Shown: positions 1 to 9,866, counted from the first letter of the stretch. The stretch: 64,000 nt of DNA from Flammeovirga pacifica (GCF_000807855.2 NZ_JRYR02000001.1:2228368-2292367), one strand, 5' to 3'. The notes: a model not told the origin generated them from the letters alone. Translations and numbers: made by a program.

Positions 1-474
1 AATAACAAAAAGAACCATTTGAATCACCCATAGTACAGTCATGTACCAATAATCCACAAAAAGGAAACGGACAAATAACGTCATCCCATTTCCCTCATTA
101 GAGAACTCTTGAAAGATAGATGCTGTTGTCCTTTTAGAAGTAAATGTAAAGAAAATAGTATCGGCCAAATTCATTGCTAAAGTGATCGCATTCACTATAA
201 TCACAAAGTATTTGATCACCTTTTGATACGTATCATTATATCTTATTTGTGATGGAAAAAGACTCATTAGCACAAAAACAGCATTGGTGTAAATAGCTGC
301 AGGTAAATCAAATTTAATTCCTCCAAGAAATAAAGTTTTGATATCTGCACCAGGAAAGTAAGTGCTATTAAAGAAGTAAAATATAAATCGTGCTGCAGAA
401 TAAAGGCTCAATATTAAAATGAACCTATAAAGGTTAACAAATAAAATACTACTTGTTTTAGTTTTTTGAGACAT
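1..474 (-). CDS. LTA synthase-like membrane sulfatase, N-terminal part (cut by window edge)
   Basis: Reading down from an ATG at 474, the frame stays open for 158 codons to the window edge, so only the N-terminus is present. It begins MSQKTKTSSILFVNLYRF and has several hydrophobic segments. It carries the sequences IKFDLPAAIYTN, NLADTIFFTFTSKRTT and FQEF, which are typical of the membrane domain of Bacteroidota LTA-synthase-family proteins. In that family four or five N-terminal helices anchor a periplasmic sulfatase-fold domain that transfers phosphoglycerol-type or phosphoethanolamine-type groups. The catalytic domain lies outside the window, so the substrate cannot be judged. The gene is divergent from mfd, with 134 bp between the two starts. 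Confidence 0.7.
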   Translation of the reverse strand, partial: MSQKTKTSSILFVNLYRFILILSLYSAARFIFYFFNSTYFPGADIKTLFLGGIKFDLPAAIYTNAVFVLMSLFPSQIRYNDTYQKVIKYFVIIVNAITLAMNLADTIFFTFTSKRTTASIFQEFSNEGNGMTLFVRFLFVDYWYMTVLWVIQMVLFVI

Positions 475-543
475 AATGTTGACTTAATCCAATCATATTA
501 ATGAACAATCAAAGTTAAAAAAAAAGAAATGAGAAAATCATAC

Positions 544-571
544 ATTTTCTAAAACAACTCTTCTATTTTTG
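544..571 (+). promoter_or_regulatory. Candidate Bacteroidota-type promoter of mfd
   Basis: TATTTTTG at 564-571 fits the Bacteroidota -7 consensus TAnnTTTG. About 19 bases upstream there is a T-rich stretch at 544-549 in place of the ideal TTTG at -33. The start codon of mfd follows 37 bases downstream. Match by eye only. Confidence 0.4.
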
Positions 572-608
572 TCTTTACTGATAGTAATGTTGTTTTTATT
601 TAATTTTC

Positions 609-3600
609 ATGGGAGAATCACAAGACCTACATCAAATAGAATTAAAAGATTTAATTAAAGCTTATCAATCGGATAGTACAACTGGAATTTTACTTAATCA
701 ATTAAAAACTCCAGGTAGTGCATCTTATTTAAAAGGACTTAGTGGAAGTTTAGATGCCATCATCGCTTCTACGGTTTATAATAAGCTCAAAGGTTGTCAT
801 GTCTTCGTGATGCACGACGTTGAAGAGGCTATGTATTTTCTCAACGATTTACAGAACCTCCTTCCTAATAGCGATGTTCTATATTTCCCCTCTTCTTACA
901 AAAGAGCTTTTGAGTTTACAGAAGTTGAAAATGCAAACATCCTGCAAAGGGCAGAAACGCTGAGTACGCTTAATGAAAAGAAAAACAAGGGAGCATTATT
1001 AGTTACTCACCCTCCAGCATTAACGGAGAAAGTGATTAACAAAAAATCATTAGTAGAAAACACTTACGTAGCTAGAGTTGGTGAAGACATCGATCAGAAT
1101 TTTATTCGTGAATTACTTATCGAATATGGTTTTGAACCTACTGATTTTGTGTATGAGGCTGGTCAATTCGCAATTAGAGGCGGTATCATTGATATTTACT
1201 CTTTTGCTAACGAATTACCATTCCGTATCGAATTATTTGGTGATGAGATCGAAAGCATTAGAACCTTCGATCCAGTAACACAGTTATCTCAAGAAGATAA
1301 AGATGTAGCGCCTATTGTGCCGAATGTACATAATAAGCTGATGCAGGAAGTGAGAGAATCTTTACTCGACTTCCTTCCTGATGCCACTGTGTGGATCAAA
1401 GACTATGAATTATTGACAGATACAATCGAGCAATCTTTTGAGAAAGCATCTTCTAAATTTGAAGAAATATTAGAAGTTAGTGGTGGCACACAAGTCATCA
1501 ACTCTCCTGAAGAATTATTCGAAACAAAGAAAGGGTTTGTCAAGAAGTTGTCTACATTAAATAGAATCCTATTTGGTAATAGAAAAGGCATAAGAAATGC
1601 AGAAACCATAACATTTGATGCCAAACCTCAGCCTAGTTTAAATAAAAACTTCCACCTATTAAGCGAAACGTTAGAGAAACAGCAATTAAGTGGTATTAGA
1701 AATATTATCGTATCAGATTTACCAAAGCAACTCGAACGTATTCAAACCATTTTTGATGAAATAAAACCCGACCTATTTGTTCAAGAACTAAACTTGAGCT
1801 TAAGAGGTGGTTTTATTGATTATCAAATGAATATCGCCTGCTTTACAGACCATCAGATTTTTGAGAGATTCCATGTAGCTAAATCAAAGAAAAAATTCTC
1901 CAAATCTAAATCAATGACCTTAAAAGAATTAAGGGAGTTGAAAGCAGGAGATTTTGTGGTACACATGGATCATGGTGTAGGGCGTTTTGCTGGTATGGAA
2001 AAAATTAAAGCCGGAGACAAAGAACAAGAAAGTATTCGATTGGTCTACCGTGACAATGATTTACTCTACTTAAGTTTACATGCTCTTCATAAAATATCAA
2101 AGTACTCCGGACAAGAAGGAAGGCAACCTACAGTTAGTAAACTAGGATCACCCGAATGGGAAAACAAAAAGAAAAAAGCCAAGAAAAGAGTTAAAGATAT
2201 TGCAGCAGAACTTATCAGTTTATATGCCAAAAGAAGAGAATCTAAAGGCTATAAATTTGATGAAGACGGCTATTTACAAGCTGAGTTAGAATCATCTTTC
2301 CTCTATGAAGATACTCCCGATCAAGCAAAAGCAACGCAAGAAGTGAAAGAGGATATGGAAAAACCTTATCCAATGGATCGTTTAGTTTGTGGTGATGTAG
2401 GATTTGGTAAAACAGAAGTGGCTGTTCGTGCTGCTTTTAAAGCCGTTTGTGATAGTAAACAAGTCGCAATCTTGGTTCCTACGACCATTTTAGCCATGCA
2501 ACATTACAAGACTTTTGTGCAAAGAATGGGAGACTTGCCTTGTAATGTAGATTATATCAATCGATTCAGAACAACGAAACAGATTAAAGAAACCCTCAAA
2601 AATGTAAAAGAGGGTAAAGTAGATATATTAATAGGTACTCATCGAATAACAAGTAAAGACGTTCAGTTTAAAGACTTGGGATTGATGATTATCGATGAAG
2701 AACAAAAGTTTGGTGTAAAAACGAAGGAGAAGTTGAAAGAAATGAGAGTAAATGTAGATGCTCTAACACTTACTGCTACTCCAATTCCTAGAACTTTACA
2801 CTTTTCTTTGATGGGAGCTAGAGATTTATCAATAATTGAAACGCCCCCACCCAACCGTCAGCCTGTAACTACAAAGATTTCTACCTACAGTGATGAAATT
2901 ATCAGAGATGCTGTACATAATGAGATAATGAGAGGTGGACAAGCATTTTTTGTACATAATAGAGTTGCCGATATTGAGCACTTTGCGAATAATATTATGC
3001 GATTGGTACCCGATGCCAGAGTCACTTATGCGCATGGACAAATGGACGGTCCTACTTTAGAAAAGATTATGCTTCGCTTTATACAAGGTGAATATGATGT
3101 TTTAATTTCTACTAATATCATTGAGTCGGGGTTAGATATTCCAAATGCCAATACCATTATTGTCAATCAAGCACACATGTTTGGCTTATCAGATTTACAT
3201 CAAATGAGAGGGCGTGTTGGTCGATCAAATAAAAAAGCCTACTGTTATTTATTGACTCCTCCAACGATTGGTTTATCTACAGATGCTAGAAAAAGGTTAT
3301 CAACATTAGAAGAATTTTCTGATTTAGGCGATGGCTTTAAAGTTGCTATGAGAGACCTTGATATTCGAGGAGCAGGTGATTTACTTGGCGGTGAACAATC
3401 AGGATTTATCAATGATCTTGGGTTTGATACTTTCAATCAAATTCTAGAAGAAGCGGTACAAGAAATTAAAGAAACTCAGTTTGCTGATTTATTTAAAGAA
3501 GAATTAGCAAACAAATCAGTAAAAGTAAATACGGTAATAGAAACTGATTTTGAAATTTTAATTCCTGACAACTATGTAAGTAGTATTTCAGAAAGATTGA

Positions 3601-3974
3601 ATTTATACATGAGGGCAGATAAGCTCAAAAATGAAAAAGAGTTAGAAAAATTCATCAAAGACCTTCAAGATAGATTTGGTAGTATGCCACAACCGGTAAA
3701 AGATCTCTTAGAAACAGTACGTATGAGATGGACCGCCTCTAAGTTAGGCATGGAAAAACTGATCTTAAAAAATGAAAGTTTAAAAGCCTATTTATTAGAA
3801 CATACACAAGCCGCTTATTATCAATCTGAAGAGTTTGGGAAAATTTTAATCTACGTTCAAACTCACCCTAAAAATTGTCAAATAAAAGAGACCAAAAAGC
3901 GTGTAATCATCAATATTGATGGAATAAGCAGTATAAATAACGCATTGCAACTTTTACAAAAATTAGACGAGTAA
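609..3974 (+). CDS. mfd: Transcription-repair coupling factor Mfd
   Basis: Mfd is a cytoplasmic DNA translocase that removes stalled RNA polymerase from lesions and recruits UvrA for nucleotide excision repair. The 1121-residue length is normal for the family. The domain order is an N-terminal UvrB-like damage-recognition module, a CarD-like RNA-polymerase interaction domain near residue 440 (KAGDFVVHMDHGVGRF), then a RecG-like superfamily 2 translocase. Motifs seen include Walker A GDVGFGKTEV near residue 594, DEEQ near 696, TATPIPRTL, and QMRGRVGRS. The C-terminal TRCF domain follows. The start at 609 is the first ATG after a plausible promoter. No clear hairpin terminator follows; the next gene begins 155 bases later. 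Confidence 0.97.
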   Translation: MGESQDLHQIELKDLIKAYQSDSTTGILLNQLKTPGSASYLKGLSGSLDAIIASTVYNKLKGCHVFVMHDVEEAMYFLNDLQNLLPNSDVLYFPSSYKRAFEFTEVENANILQRAETLSTLNEKKNKGALLVTHPPALTEKVINKKSLVENTYVARVGEDIDQNFIRELLIEYGFEPTDFVYEAGQFAIRGGIIDIYSFANELPFRIELFGDEIESIRTFDPVTQLSQEDKDVAPIVPNVHNKLMQEVRESLLDFLPDATVWIKDYELLTDTIEQSFEKASSKFEEILEVSGGTQVINSPEELFETKKGFVKKLSTLNRILFGNRKGIRNAETITFDAKPQPSLNKNFHLLSETLEKQQLSGIRNIIVSDLPKQLERIQTIFDEIKPDLFVQELNLSLRGGFIDYQMNIACFTDHQIFERFHVAKSKKKFSKSKSMTLKELRELKAGDFVVHMDHGVGRFAGMEKIKAGDKEQESIRLVYRDNDLLYLSLHALHKISKYSGQEGRQPTVSKLGSPEWENKKKKAKKRVKDIAAELISLYAKRRESKGYKFDEDGYLQAELESSFLYEDTPDQAKATQEVKEDMEKPYPMDRLVCGDVGFGKTEVAVRAAFKAVCDSKQVAILVPTTILAMQHYKTFVQRMGDLPCNVDYINRFRTTKQIKETLKNVKEGKVDILIGTHRITSKDVQFKDLGLMIIDEEQKFGVKTKEKLKEMRVNVDALTLTATPIPRTLHFSLMGARDLSIIETPPPNRQPVTTKISTYSDEIIRDAVHNEIMRGGQAFFVHNRVADIEHFANNIMRLVPDARVTYAHGQMDGPTLEKIMLRFIQGEYDVLISTNIIESGLDIPNANTIIVNQAHMFGLSDLHQMRGRVGRSNKKAYCYLLTPPTIGLSTDARKRLSTLEEFSDLGDGFKVAMRDLDIRGAGDLLGGEQSGFINDLGFDTFNQILEEAVQEIKETQFADLFKEELANKSVKVNTVIETDFEILIPDNYVSSISERLNLYMRADKLKNEKELEKFIKDLQDRFGSMPQPVKDLLETVRMRWTASKLGMEKLILKNESLKAYLLEHTQAAYYQSEEFGKILIYVQTHPKNCQIKETKKRVIINIDGISSINNALQLLQKLDE

Positions 3975-4129
3975 CCACTTTTTTTTCAAAAAAATCTCAA
4001 TGATCTGTTTTTTGGGTACAATTATTGAATCATGGTTTTCCGTAGACGTTTCATTTACATTTAGAAACGATTTTTAGGAACAACAATTACACCTTATTGG
4101 TGTGAAATAAAAATAGAGAATTATATATC

Positions 4130-5359
4130 ATGAGCAAAAAGAATCTTCTTTACTTAGCTTCTGTGTTGATATCCGCACTACTAGTTTCGGGTTGTGCTAA
4201 GAGCTCCAAGCCTGACGCGAACAATCCAGGAGGCTACAGTACAATGACTGGTCAAGAGTACAATGGAAAAGCAGACAATACTTTTTCTGTAAGAGATTAT
4301 AAGGGCATGCCTGAAGTACCTAACATGCGTTACATTGAGGGTGGTCGTTTTGTATTAGGTTCGTACGAGGAAGATTTAATGAAATCTCGTGACAATGTAG
4401 AAAGAACTGTATCAGTAGCTTCTTTCTGGATGGATGAAACAGAAGTTGCAAACGTTCACTGGTTAGAATACTTACACTACGTAAGCACTGACTCATCAGT
4501 ATCAGGTATTTCTTATGAAGAAGCATTGCCAGATACAACAGTTTGGGCAGAGCAATTGGCATTCAATGATCAATACGTAGATCACTACTTACGTTACCCA
4601 GGTTTCCGTTTCCACCCAGTTGTTGGTGTGACATGGGCTCAAGCACAAAATTTCTGTGCATGGCGTACTACAGTAGTAAATAAAAACTTAGCCTTACAAA
4701 ACGGTACTGACGAGGAAGCTGAGGCAGCTGAAAATGGCGAGCCTATTCCATTAGAGTCAGGTGTTGTTCTTCCAGCATTCCGTCTTCCAACAGAAGCAGA
4801 ATGGGATTACGCAGCACAAGCATTGATCGGTCTTCAAGATATCGACGAAAACTATTCAGAGCGTCGTATTTACCCTTGGTCAGGTCACTCAGTTCGTAAC
4901 CCTTACGGTGAGCACATGGGTGATATGATGGCAAACTTTAAACGTGGTCGTGGTGACTACGCTGGTATCGGTGGTAAATTAAATGATGGAGCAATGATTA
5001 CATCATGGATTTATGACAACCCTCCAAACGACTTCGGTCTTTATAACATGGCGGGTAACGTATCAGAGTGGGTAGAAGATATTTACCGTCCTTTATCATA
5101 TGGTGATATGGATGATTTAAACCCAGTTCGTAAGAATGACTATTTAGATGGTCCTGAACATGGTTATAACTATCAATCATATGGATATGTACGTCAGTAC
5201 AACACGTTCATCTCGAACTCTATCCGTGTATATAAAGGTGGCTCTTGGAAAGATGTTGCCTATTGGATGGCAGCAGGTACTCGTCGTTTCTTAGATCAAG
5301 ATTCAGCAACAGCAACTATCGGTTTCCGTTGTGCGATGATTAACCCAGGTGAAAATTAG
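4130..5359 (+). CDS. gldJ: Gliding motility-associated lipoprotein, GldJ-like (FGE-sulfatase fold)
   Basis: A 409-residue lipoprotein whose lipobox LLVSGC puts the acylated cysteine at residue 22. Most of the chain is a formylglycine-generating-enzyme/SUMF1-like domain (ETEVANVHWLEYLHY, PVVGVTWAQAQNFCAWRT, FRLPTEAEWDYAA, NMAGNVSEWVEDIYRP, IGFRCA). Gliding proteins GldJ and GldK both use this fold without sulfatase activation. The ALPDTTVW...YLRYPGF section resembles GldJ more than GldK, from memory of the family. GldJ is needed for stability of the T9SS/gliding motor in Flavobacterium. Codon use is strongly biased (CGT for Arg, TTC, TAC and AAC), unlike neighbouring genes rich in AGA, which suggests high expression. 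Gene name less certain than family. Confidence 0.7.
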   Translation: MSKKNLLYLASVLISALLVSGCAKSSKPDANNPGGYSTMTGQEYNGKADNTFSVRDYKGMPEVPNMRYIEGGRFVLGSYEEDLMKSRDNVERTVSVASFWMDETEVANVHWLEYLHYVSTDSSVSGISYEEALPDTTVWAEQLAFNDQYVDHYLRYPGFRFHPVVGVTWAQAQNFCAWRTTVVNKNLALQNGTDEEAEAAENGEPIPLESGVVLPAFRLPTEAEWDYAAQALIGLQDIDENYSERRIYPWSGHSVRNPYGEHMGDMMANFKRGRGDYAGIGGKLNDGAMITSWIYDNPPNDFGLYNMAGNVSEWVEDIYRPLSYGDMDDLNPVRKNDYLDGPEHGYNYQSYGYVRQYNTFISNSIRVYKGGSWKDVAYWMAAGTRRFLDQDSATATIGFRCAMINPGEN

Positions 5360-5388
5360 AATTTACTCCTTTAAGGATTAACATAAAA

Positions 5389-5427
5389 AACCTCATTTCT
5401 TTAAAATAAGAAATGAGGTTTTTTTTA
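5389..5427 (+). terminator. Intrinsic terminator after the gldJ-like gene
   Basis: A perfect stem AACCTCATTTCTT / AAGAAATGAGGTT with a short loop, followed by a T run. It lies 30 bases after the stop codon at 5359. Confidence 0.9.
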
Positions 5428-5445
5428 TTCCTCAATCCAAACACT

Positions 5446-5580
5446 TATTTTTGATTGCTTACTGAAAAGCATAATTATACCTATTTTATGTATTTCGGTG
5501 CCTTCCGCCGAATCAAACTTTTTTGATATCAGCGACCCGATTCAAACCAAAAATTGGTGATTTTTTAAATAACACTTACC
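5446..5580 (+). promoter_or_regulatory. Promoter box and hairpin-rich leader of tex
   Basis: TATTTTTG at 5446-5453 fits the TAnnTTTG box. The next 130 bases hold three small hairpins: TTCGGTG/CGCCGAA with loop CCTTC at 5494-5512, unusually GC-rich here; ATCAAA/TTTGAT at about 5512-5526; and a CCAA/TTGG hairpin at about 5557-5567. The tex ATG follows at 5588. No known riboswitch is recognised, and the role is unknown. Confidence 0.3.
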
Positions 5581-5587
5581 GTTTAAA

Positions 5588-7879
5588 ATGGTGAACATTA
5601 TACAAAAAGTAGCTCAATTATTGAGCATACCAGAAAGACAAGTAAATGCAACTCTTGAATTGTTGGACGATGGAGCAACAGTTCCATTTATCTCTCGATA
5701 TAGAAAAGAAGTAACAGGTAGCCTAGATGAAGTACAAGTTGCTGACATCAGAGATAAAGCTCAAGCATTAAGAGAGCTTGAAAAAAGAAGAGAGGCTATT
5801 CTTAAAAGTATTGACGATCAAGGTAAACTTACTGATGATCTTAAAAATAAAGTTCTTGCAGCCGAAACAATGTCTGTTTTAGAAGATATTTATCTTCCTT
5901 ATAAGCCTAAAAGAAAAACTAGAGCAAGTATTGCCAGAGAAAGAGGTCTTGAGCCTTTGGCAGATGTTATACTTTCTCCAGATTTAGGAGCAGATATAGA
6001 AGCTGAAGCTAAAAAATACATCAATCCAGAAAAAGAAGTGGAAGATGTAGACAAAGCATTAGCTGGAGCAAGAGATATTATTGCAGAACGCTTAAATGAA
6101 GATCAAGAAACTCGTGCAGAAATGCGTGAGCTCTTCATGAAAAAAGGTGCCTTTAAAGCTAGGGTTATTCCAGGTAAAGAAGAAGAAGGTGCAAAATATA
6201 AAGACTACTTCGATTGGACAGAATCTGTAGGAAGAGCCCCTTCTCATAGAGTATTAGCCATGAGAAGAGCAGAAAAGGAAATGATTATTTCTCTTGACTG
6301 TTCTCCAGAAGAAGAAGAGGCATTATTCCTTTTAGAAGATATACATATTGATAGAAGACTACCTTCTGCAGATCAAATTCAATTGGCTGTAAAAGATGCT
6401 TATAAGCGTTTATTAAAGCCATCGATGGAAAGTGAGTCAAGACTTACTTCAAAAAAATCTGCTGATGAAGATGCAATTGGTGTATTTGCTGAAAACTTAA
6501 GACAATTACTTCTTTCTGCTCCTTTAGGACAAAAAAGGGTTTTGGCTTTAGACCCTGGTTTTAGAACAGGTTGTAAAGTAGTTTGCTTAGACCGCCAAGG
6601 TAAATTATTAGAAGATGGTGTAATCTACCCGAATGAGCCTCAGAAACAAGTCGCTAAGTCGGCTTCTATGATTCAACATTTAGTAGAAAAACACAACATT
6701 GAAGCTATTGCTATCGGTAATGGTACTGCAAGTAGAGAAACAGAATCTTTTGCCAGAAACCTTGGTTTAAGTAATGTTCAGATTGTTGTAGTCAATGAAA
6801 GTGGTGCATCTATCTATTCTGCTTCTGAAGTAGCTAGAAATGAATTCCCTGATAAAGACGTTACCGTAAGAGGTGCCGTTTCTATTGGTAGACGTTTGAT
6901 GGACCCTCTTGCAGAATTAGTGAAAATTGATGCTAAATCTATTGGAGTAGGTCAATACCAACACGATGTAGATCAAACCGCTTTAAAAGCTAGTTTAGAT
7001 GATGTTGTGATGAGCTGTGTAAACGCAGTGGGTGTGGAAGTGAACACTGCCAGTAAAGAACTTCTTTCTTATGTTTCTGGTTTAGGACCAAGCATTGCTA
7101 AAAACATTGTTGATTTTAGAAATGAAAACGGGGCATTTACATCAAGAGCTCAATTGAAAAAAGTACCTCGATTAGGACCAAAAGCTTTTGAACAGTGTGC
7201 AGGTTTCCTTAGAATTAGAGATGCGAAAAATCCTTTAGATTCAAGTGCTGTTCACCCTGAAAGTTATGATATAGTTAAGAAAATGGCTGAAACTCTTGGC
7301 GTAAAAGTCAAAGATTTGATGTCGAATGATAAAATACATAACCAAATTAAATTAGACGATTATGTAACTGATTCTGTTGGTATCCCTACCCTAACCGACA
7401 TTTTAAAAGAATTAGCAAAACCAGGTCGTGACCCTCGTGAACAATTTGAAGCTTTTGAATTTAAAGAAGGTGTAGAAAAGATTTCTGACTTAACTGTAGG
7501 CATGAAATTACCAGGTATTGTTACTAATATCACAAACTTTGGTGCTTTTGTAGATGTCGGGGTACATCAAGATGGATTAGTTCACCTTAGTCAAATGGCT
7601 GATCGTTACATTACAGATCCTAATGAAGTAGTTAAGGTACATCAAAAAGTACAAGTTGTTGTAACTGATGTAGATATTGCAAGAAAGAGAATTGCTTTAT
7701 CTATGAAAGGACTTGATGGAGCAGGTGGTTCTTCACAACAAAGAAAACCACAATCTTCTTCCAATAGAAAACCTCAAGGAGGAGGCAATAACCGTCGTCC
7801 TCAACAACAAAAAGAAGAAAATTCAGAAAACTTATCTATGGCTGATAAATTAGCCATGTTAAAAAATAAGTTTAACTAA
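5588..7879 (+). CDS. tex: Tex-like RNA-binding transcription accessory protein
   Basis: A 763-residue Tex/YdcI-family protein. The all-helical Tex N-terminal region opens with VAQLLSIPERQVNATLELLDDG and includes PFISRYRKE. A YqgF/RNase H-like domain starts near residue 318 (VLALDPGFRTGCKVVCLD). Helix-hairpin-helix repeats (GLGPSIAKNIVDFR, VPRLGPKAFEQCAGFLRI) and an S1 RNA-binding domain near residues 636-710 (GIVTNITNFGAFVDVGVHQ) follow. The last 45 residues form a Q/N/K-rich low-complexity tail. Tex proteins bind nucleic acid and associate with transcription, but their precise cellular role is not settled. A terminator follows closely, so the downstream phosphorylase may have its own promoter or be reached by read-through. 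Confidence 0.95.
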   Translation: MVNIIQKVAQLLSIPERQVNATLELLDDGATVPFISRYRKEVTGSLDEVQVADIRDKAQALRELEKRREAILKSIDDQGKLTDDLKNKVLAAETMSVLEDIYLPYKPKRKTRASIARERGLEPLADVILSPDLGADIEAEAKKYINPEKEVEDVDKALAGARDIIAERLNEDQETRAEMRELFMKKGAFKARVIPGKEEEGAKYKDYFDWTESVGRAPSHRVLAMRRAEKEMIISLDCSPEEEEALFLLEDIHIDRRLPSADQIQLAVKDAYKRLLKPSMESESRLTSKKSADEDAIGVFAENLRQLLLSAPLGQKRVLALDPGFRTGCKVVCLDRQGKLLEDGVIYPNEPQKQVAKSASMIQHLVEKHNIEAIAIGNGTASRETESFARNLGLSNVQIVVVNESGASIYSASEVARNEFPDKDVTVRGAVSIGRRLMDPLAELVKIDAKSIGVGQYQHDVDQTALKASLDDVVMSCVNAVGVEVNTASKELLSYVSGLGPSIAKNIVDFRNENGAFTSRAQLKKVPRLGPKAFEQCAGFLRIRDAKNPLDSSAVHPESYDIVKKMAETLGVKVKDLMSNDKIHNQIKLDDYVTDSVGIPTLTDILKELAKPGRDPREQFEAFEFKEGVEKISDLTVGMKLPGIVTNITNFGAFVDVGVHQDGLVHLSQMADRYITDPNEVVKVHQKVQVVVTDVDIARKRIALSMKGLDGAGGSSQQRKPQSSSNRKPQGGGNNRRPQQQKEENSENLSMADKLAMLKNKFN

Positions 7880-7890
7880 TAAATCATTCA

Positions 7891-7918
7891 CCCACGTCTT
7901 AATGGCGTGGGCTTTTTT
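7891..7918 (+). terminator. Intrinsic terminator after tex
   Basis: Stem CCCACG/CGTGGG with a nine-base loop, followed by CTTTTTT. It begins 11 bases after the tex stop and ends 23 bases before the next start codon. Confidence 0.85.
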
Positions 7919-7941
7919 CATCCTAAAAAAATATTCACTCC

Positions 7942-8766
7942 ATGAGTTCATATAAAGAAAAAGTGGAAGGTTGTGTTCAACAAATCCAAACATTAATTGA
8001 TGGTTTTCAGCCAGAAGTTGGAATTGTTTTAGGTACAGGTCTTGGCGGATTAGTCGATGAGTTTGACATTAAATATGATCTACCTTATGAGAAGTTGACA
8101 AATTTCCCTTTATCAACTGTTGAATCACATAAAGGTCGTTTGATATTCGGATATTTTAAAGGACGAAAAATTGTCGCAATGCAAGGTCGTTTTCATTACT
8201 ATGAAGGCTATGATATGAAAACAGTCACCTTCCCTATCCGAGTAATGAAACTATTGGGTATAAAAGCATTGGTCATTTCAAATGCTGCAGGAGGTATCAA
8301 CCCTAGCTTCAATAAAAGTGATTTGATGATACTGAATGACCATATCAACCTCATGCCTGAAAATCCTTTAACAGGACACAATGAAGCCGATTGGGGAGAT
8401 AGATTCCCTGATATGTTTGAACCATATGATCCTAAATTAAGGGAATTGGCTCAAGAGGTAATCAAAGAACAACAATTACCCGTACATGAGGGTGTTTATG
8501 CTTCTGTAACTGGCCCTAACTTAGAAACTAAAGCCGAATATAAATACTTAGGTATTATTGGTGCGGATGTTGTAGGAATGTCAACGGTTCCTGAAGTGAT
8601 TGTAGCTGTTCACATGAACTTACCTGTATTTGCTGTTTCTGTAGTAACTGATTTATGTTATGAAGGAGCATTAAAACCTGTCGAATTAGCTGAGATATTA
8701 GAGAATGCAAAAAATGCAGAACCTCATTTGTCTAAATTAATTGGAGGATTGATACAGAAAGTTTAA
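7942..8766 (+). CDS. Purine nucleoside phosphorylase (trimeric class I type)
   Basis: A 274-residue cytosolic enzyme that cleaves inosine or guanosine with phosphate to base plus ribose 1-phosphate in purine salvage. Family signatures are present in order: GIVLGTGLGGL (phosphate loop), SHKGRLIFGYFKGRKIVAMQGRFHYYEGY written across residues 60-90, ISNAAGG, NDHINLM, TGPNLETKAEY, and GMSTVPEVIVA. Length is usual for the PunA/DeoD2 type. No hexameric PNP signatures are present. The gene lies 62 bases after tex, beyond a terminator. Likely gene names are punA or pnp. Confidence 0.93.
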   Translation: MSSYKEKVEGCVQQIQTLIDGFQPEVGIVLGTGLGGLVDEFDIKYDLPYEKLTNFPLSTVESHKGRLIFGYFKGRKIVAMQGRFHYYEGYDMKTVTFPIRVMKLLGIKALVISNAAGGINPSFNKSDLMILNDHINLMPENPLTGHNEADWGDRFPDMFEPYDPKLRELAQEVIKEQQLPVHEGVYASVTGPNLETKAEYKYLGIIGADVVGMSTVPEVIVAVHMNLPVFAVSVVTDLCYEGALKPVELAEILENAKNAEPHLSKLIGGLIQKV

Positions 8767-8898
8767 CAATTTTGTGAATATTTACAAATAAGCATGTAAA
8801 TTGCGAGAAACCTAATATTCAATTTTAAAGCATTACAGTAAATTAAGAAGTTCATCACCTATAATTCTTCTTTACTACTTATACCATAATCGTAAATC

Positions 8899-9822
8899 AT
8901 GGATAAGACACAGACGGCACTTTTACCGCTAGACCTTACATATATTGATGATGCAATCATCAGTTATTCACTTAAAGCATCTCCTTTGTCTCAAGTGAAA
9001 AAGATTATCTTAATGCATGTGCTAAAAGATAATACTGAAAAAGACGAAGTAGAATACAAAGGAAAATTGCTATCACGTCATGATATGGCAGAAGCTAAAA
9101 TGCGTGATCTAGTTGAAAAACATAAAGATTTAAACGATAGAAATATCGTTTTCGAAATTCATGTATCAGCTTCCAATGATCCTACATCAAAAATTCTTAA
9201 GTACTCCAAAAAGAAAAAAGTAGAGTTAATAATTGCAGGTAAGAAAAATATTGCTGAAGGTAGTGGTACTATTGCCCGACTTTTAACAAGATATGCTTTC
9301 TGTACTGTTCTCACTGTTTCTGAGAATCCTCAAGTTCCTATCAAAAAAGCTATTATTCCAATAGATTTTTCTGAAATGTCTAAAAGAGCAATGTCTGAAG
9401 GAATTGATGTGGCTAAGAAAAATAACATGGAATTAGTCATTCTTCATGTTTATGCGCTTCCAACTGGATATACCGCTTCAGGAAAAACACCTCAAGAATA
9501 TGCTTCGGTACTTCAATTACATGCTGAGAAAAGATGTAAGAATTTCTTGAAACAATTTGACTTAGATGGTGTAAAATACAAAGAAAGGTTACATTTTGAT
9601 TTGTATGGAAACAATGAAGCTAAAATTATTTCAAATATTTCTTTAGTGGAAGATGCTGACCTGATTGTTATGGGTTCAAGAGGACGATCAGCGCTAGCTG
9701 CTACATTTATAGGTAGTACTACGGAAAGCTTGATGAAACAACATAATACAACAGTTTCTACTTTAGTTGTTAAAGATAGAGTTAGAAACTTAGGCCTATT
9801 TGGTGCATTATTAGAAATGTAA
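8899..9822 (+). CDS. Tandem universal stress protein (two UspA domains)
   Basis: 307 residues form two Usp alpha/beta domains, roughly 1-145 and 152-300. The second domain has the family nucleotide-binding signature GSRGRSALAATFIGSTTE. The first has a weaker equivalent (IAGKKNIAEGSGTIARLLTR). Tandem UspA proteins are common in Bacteroidota and are often induced by stress or starvation; a specific function cannot be read from sequence. The gene stands alone, with 132 bases upstream and a terminator right after it. Confidence 0.9.
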   Translation: MDKTQTALLPLDLTYIDDAIISYSLKASPLSQVKKIILMHVLKDNTEKDEVEYKGKLLSRHDMAEAKMRDLVEKHKDLNDRNIVFEIHVSASNDPTSKILKYSKKKKVELIIAGKKNIAEGSGTIARLLTRYAFCTVLTVSENPQVPIKKAIIPIDFSEMSKRAMSEGIDVAKKNNMELVILHVYALPTGYTASGKTPQEYASVLQLHAEKRCKNFLKQFDLDGVKYKERLHFDLYGNNEAKIISNISLVEDADLIVMGSRGRSALAATFIGSTTESLMKQHNTTVSTLVVKDRVRNLGLFGALLEM

Positions 9823-9827
9823 TAATA

Positions 9828-9866
9828 AAAGAGCATTGTGAGTAATATATAAACACAATGCTCTTT
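9828..9866 (+). terminator. Intrinsic terminator after the universal stress protein gene
   Basis: Perfect 13-bp stem AAAGAGCATTGTG / CACAATGCTCTTT with a 13-base AT loop. It begins six bases after the stop codon. The T run after the stem is short. Confidence 0.8.
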
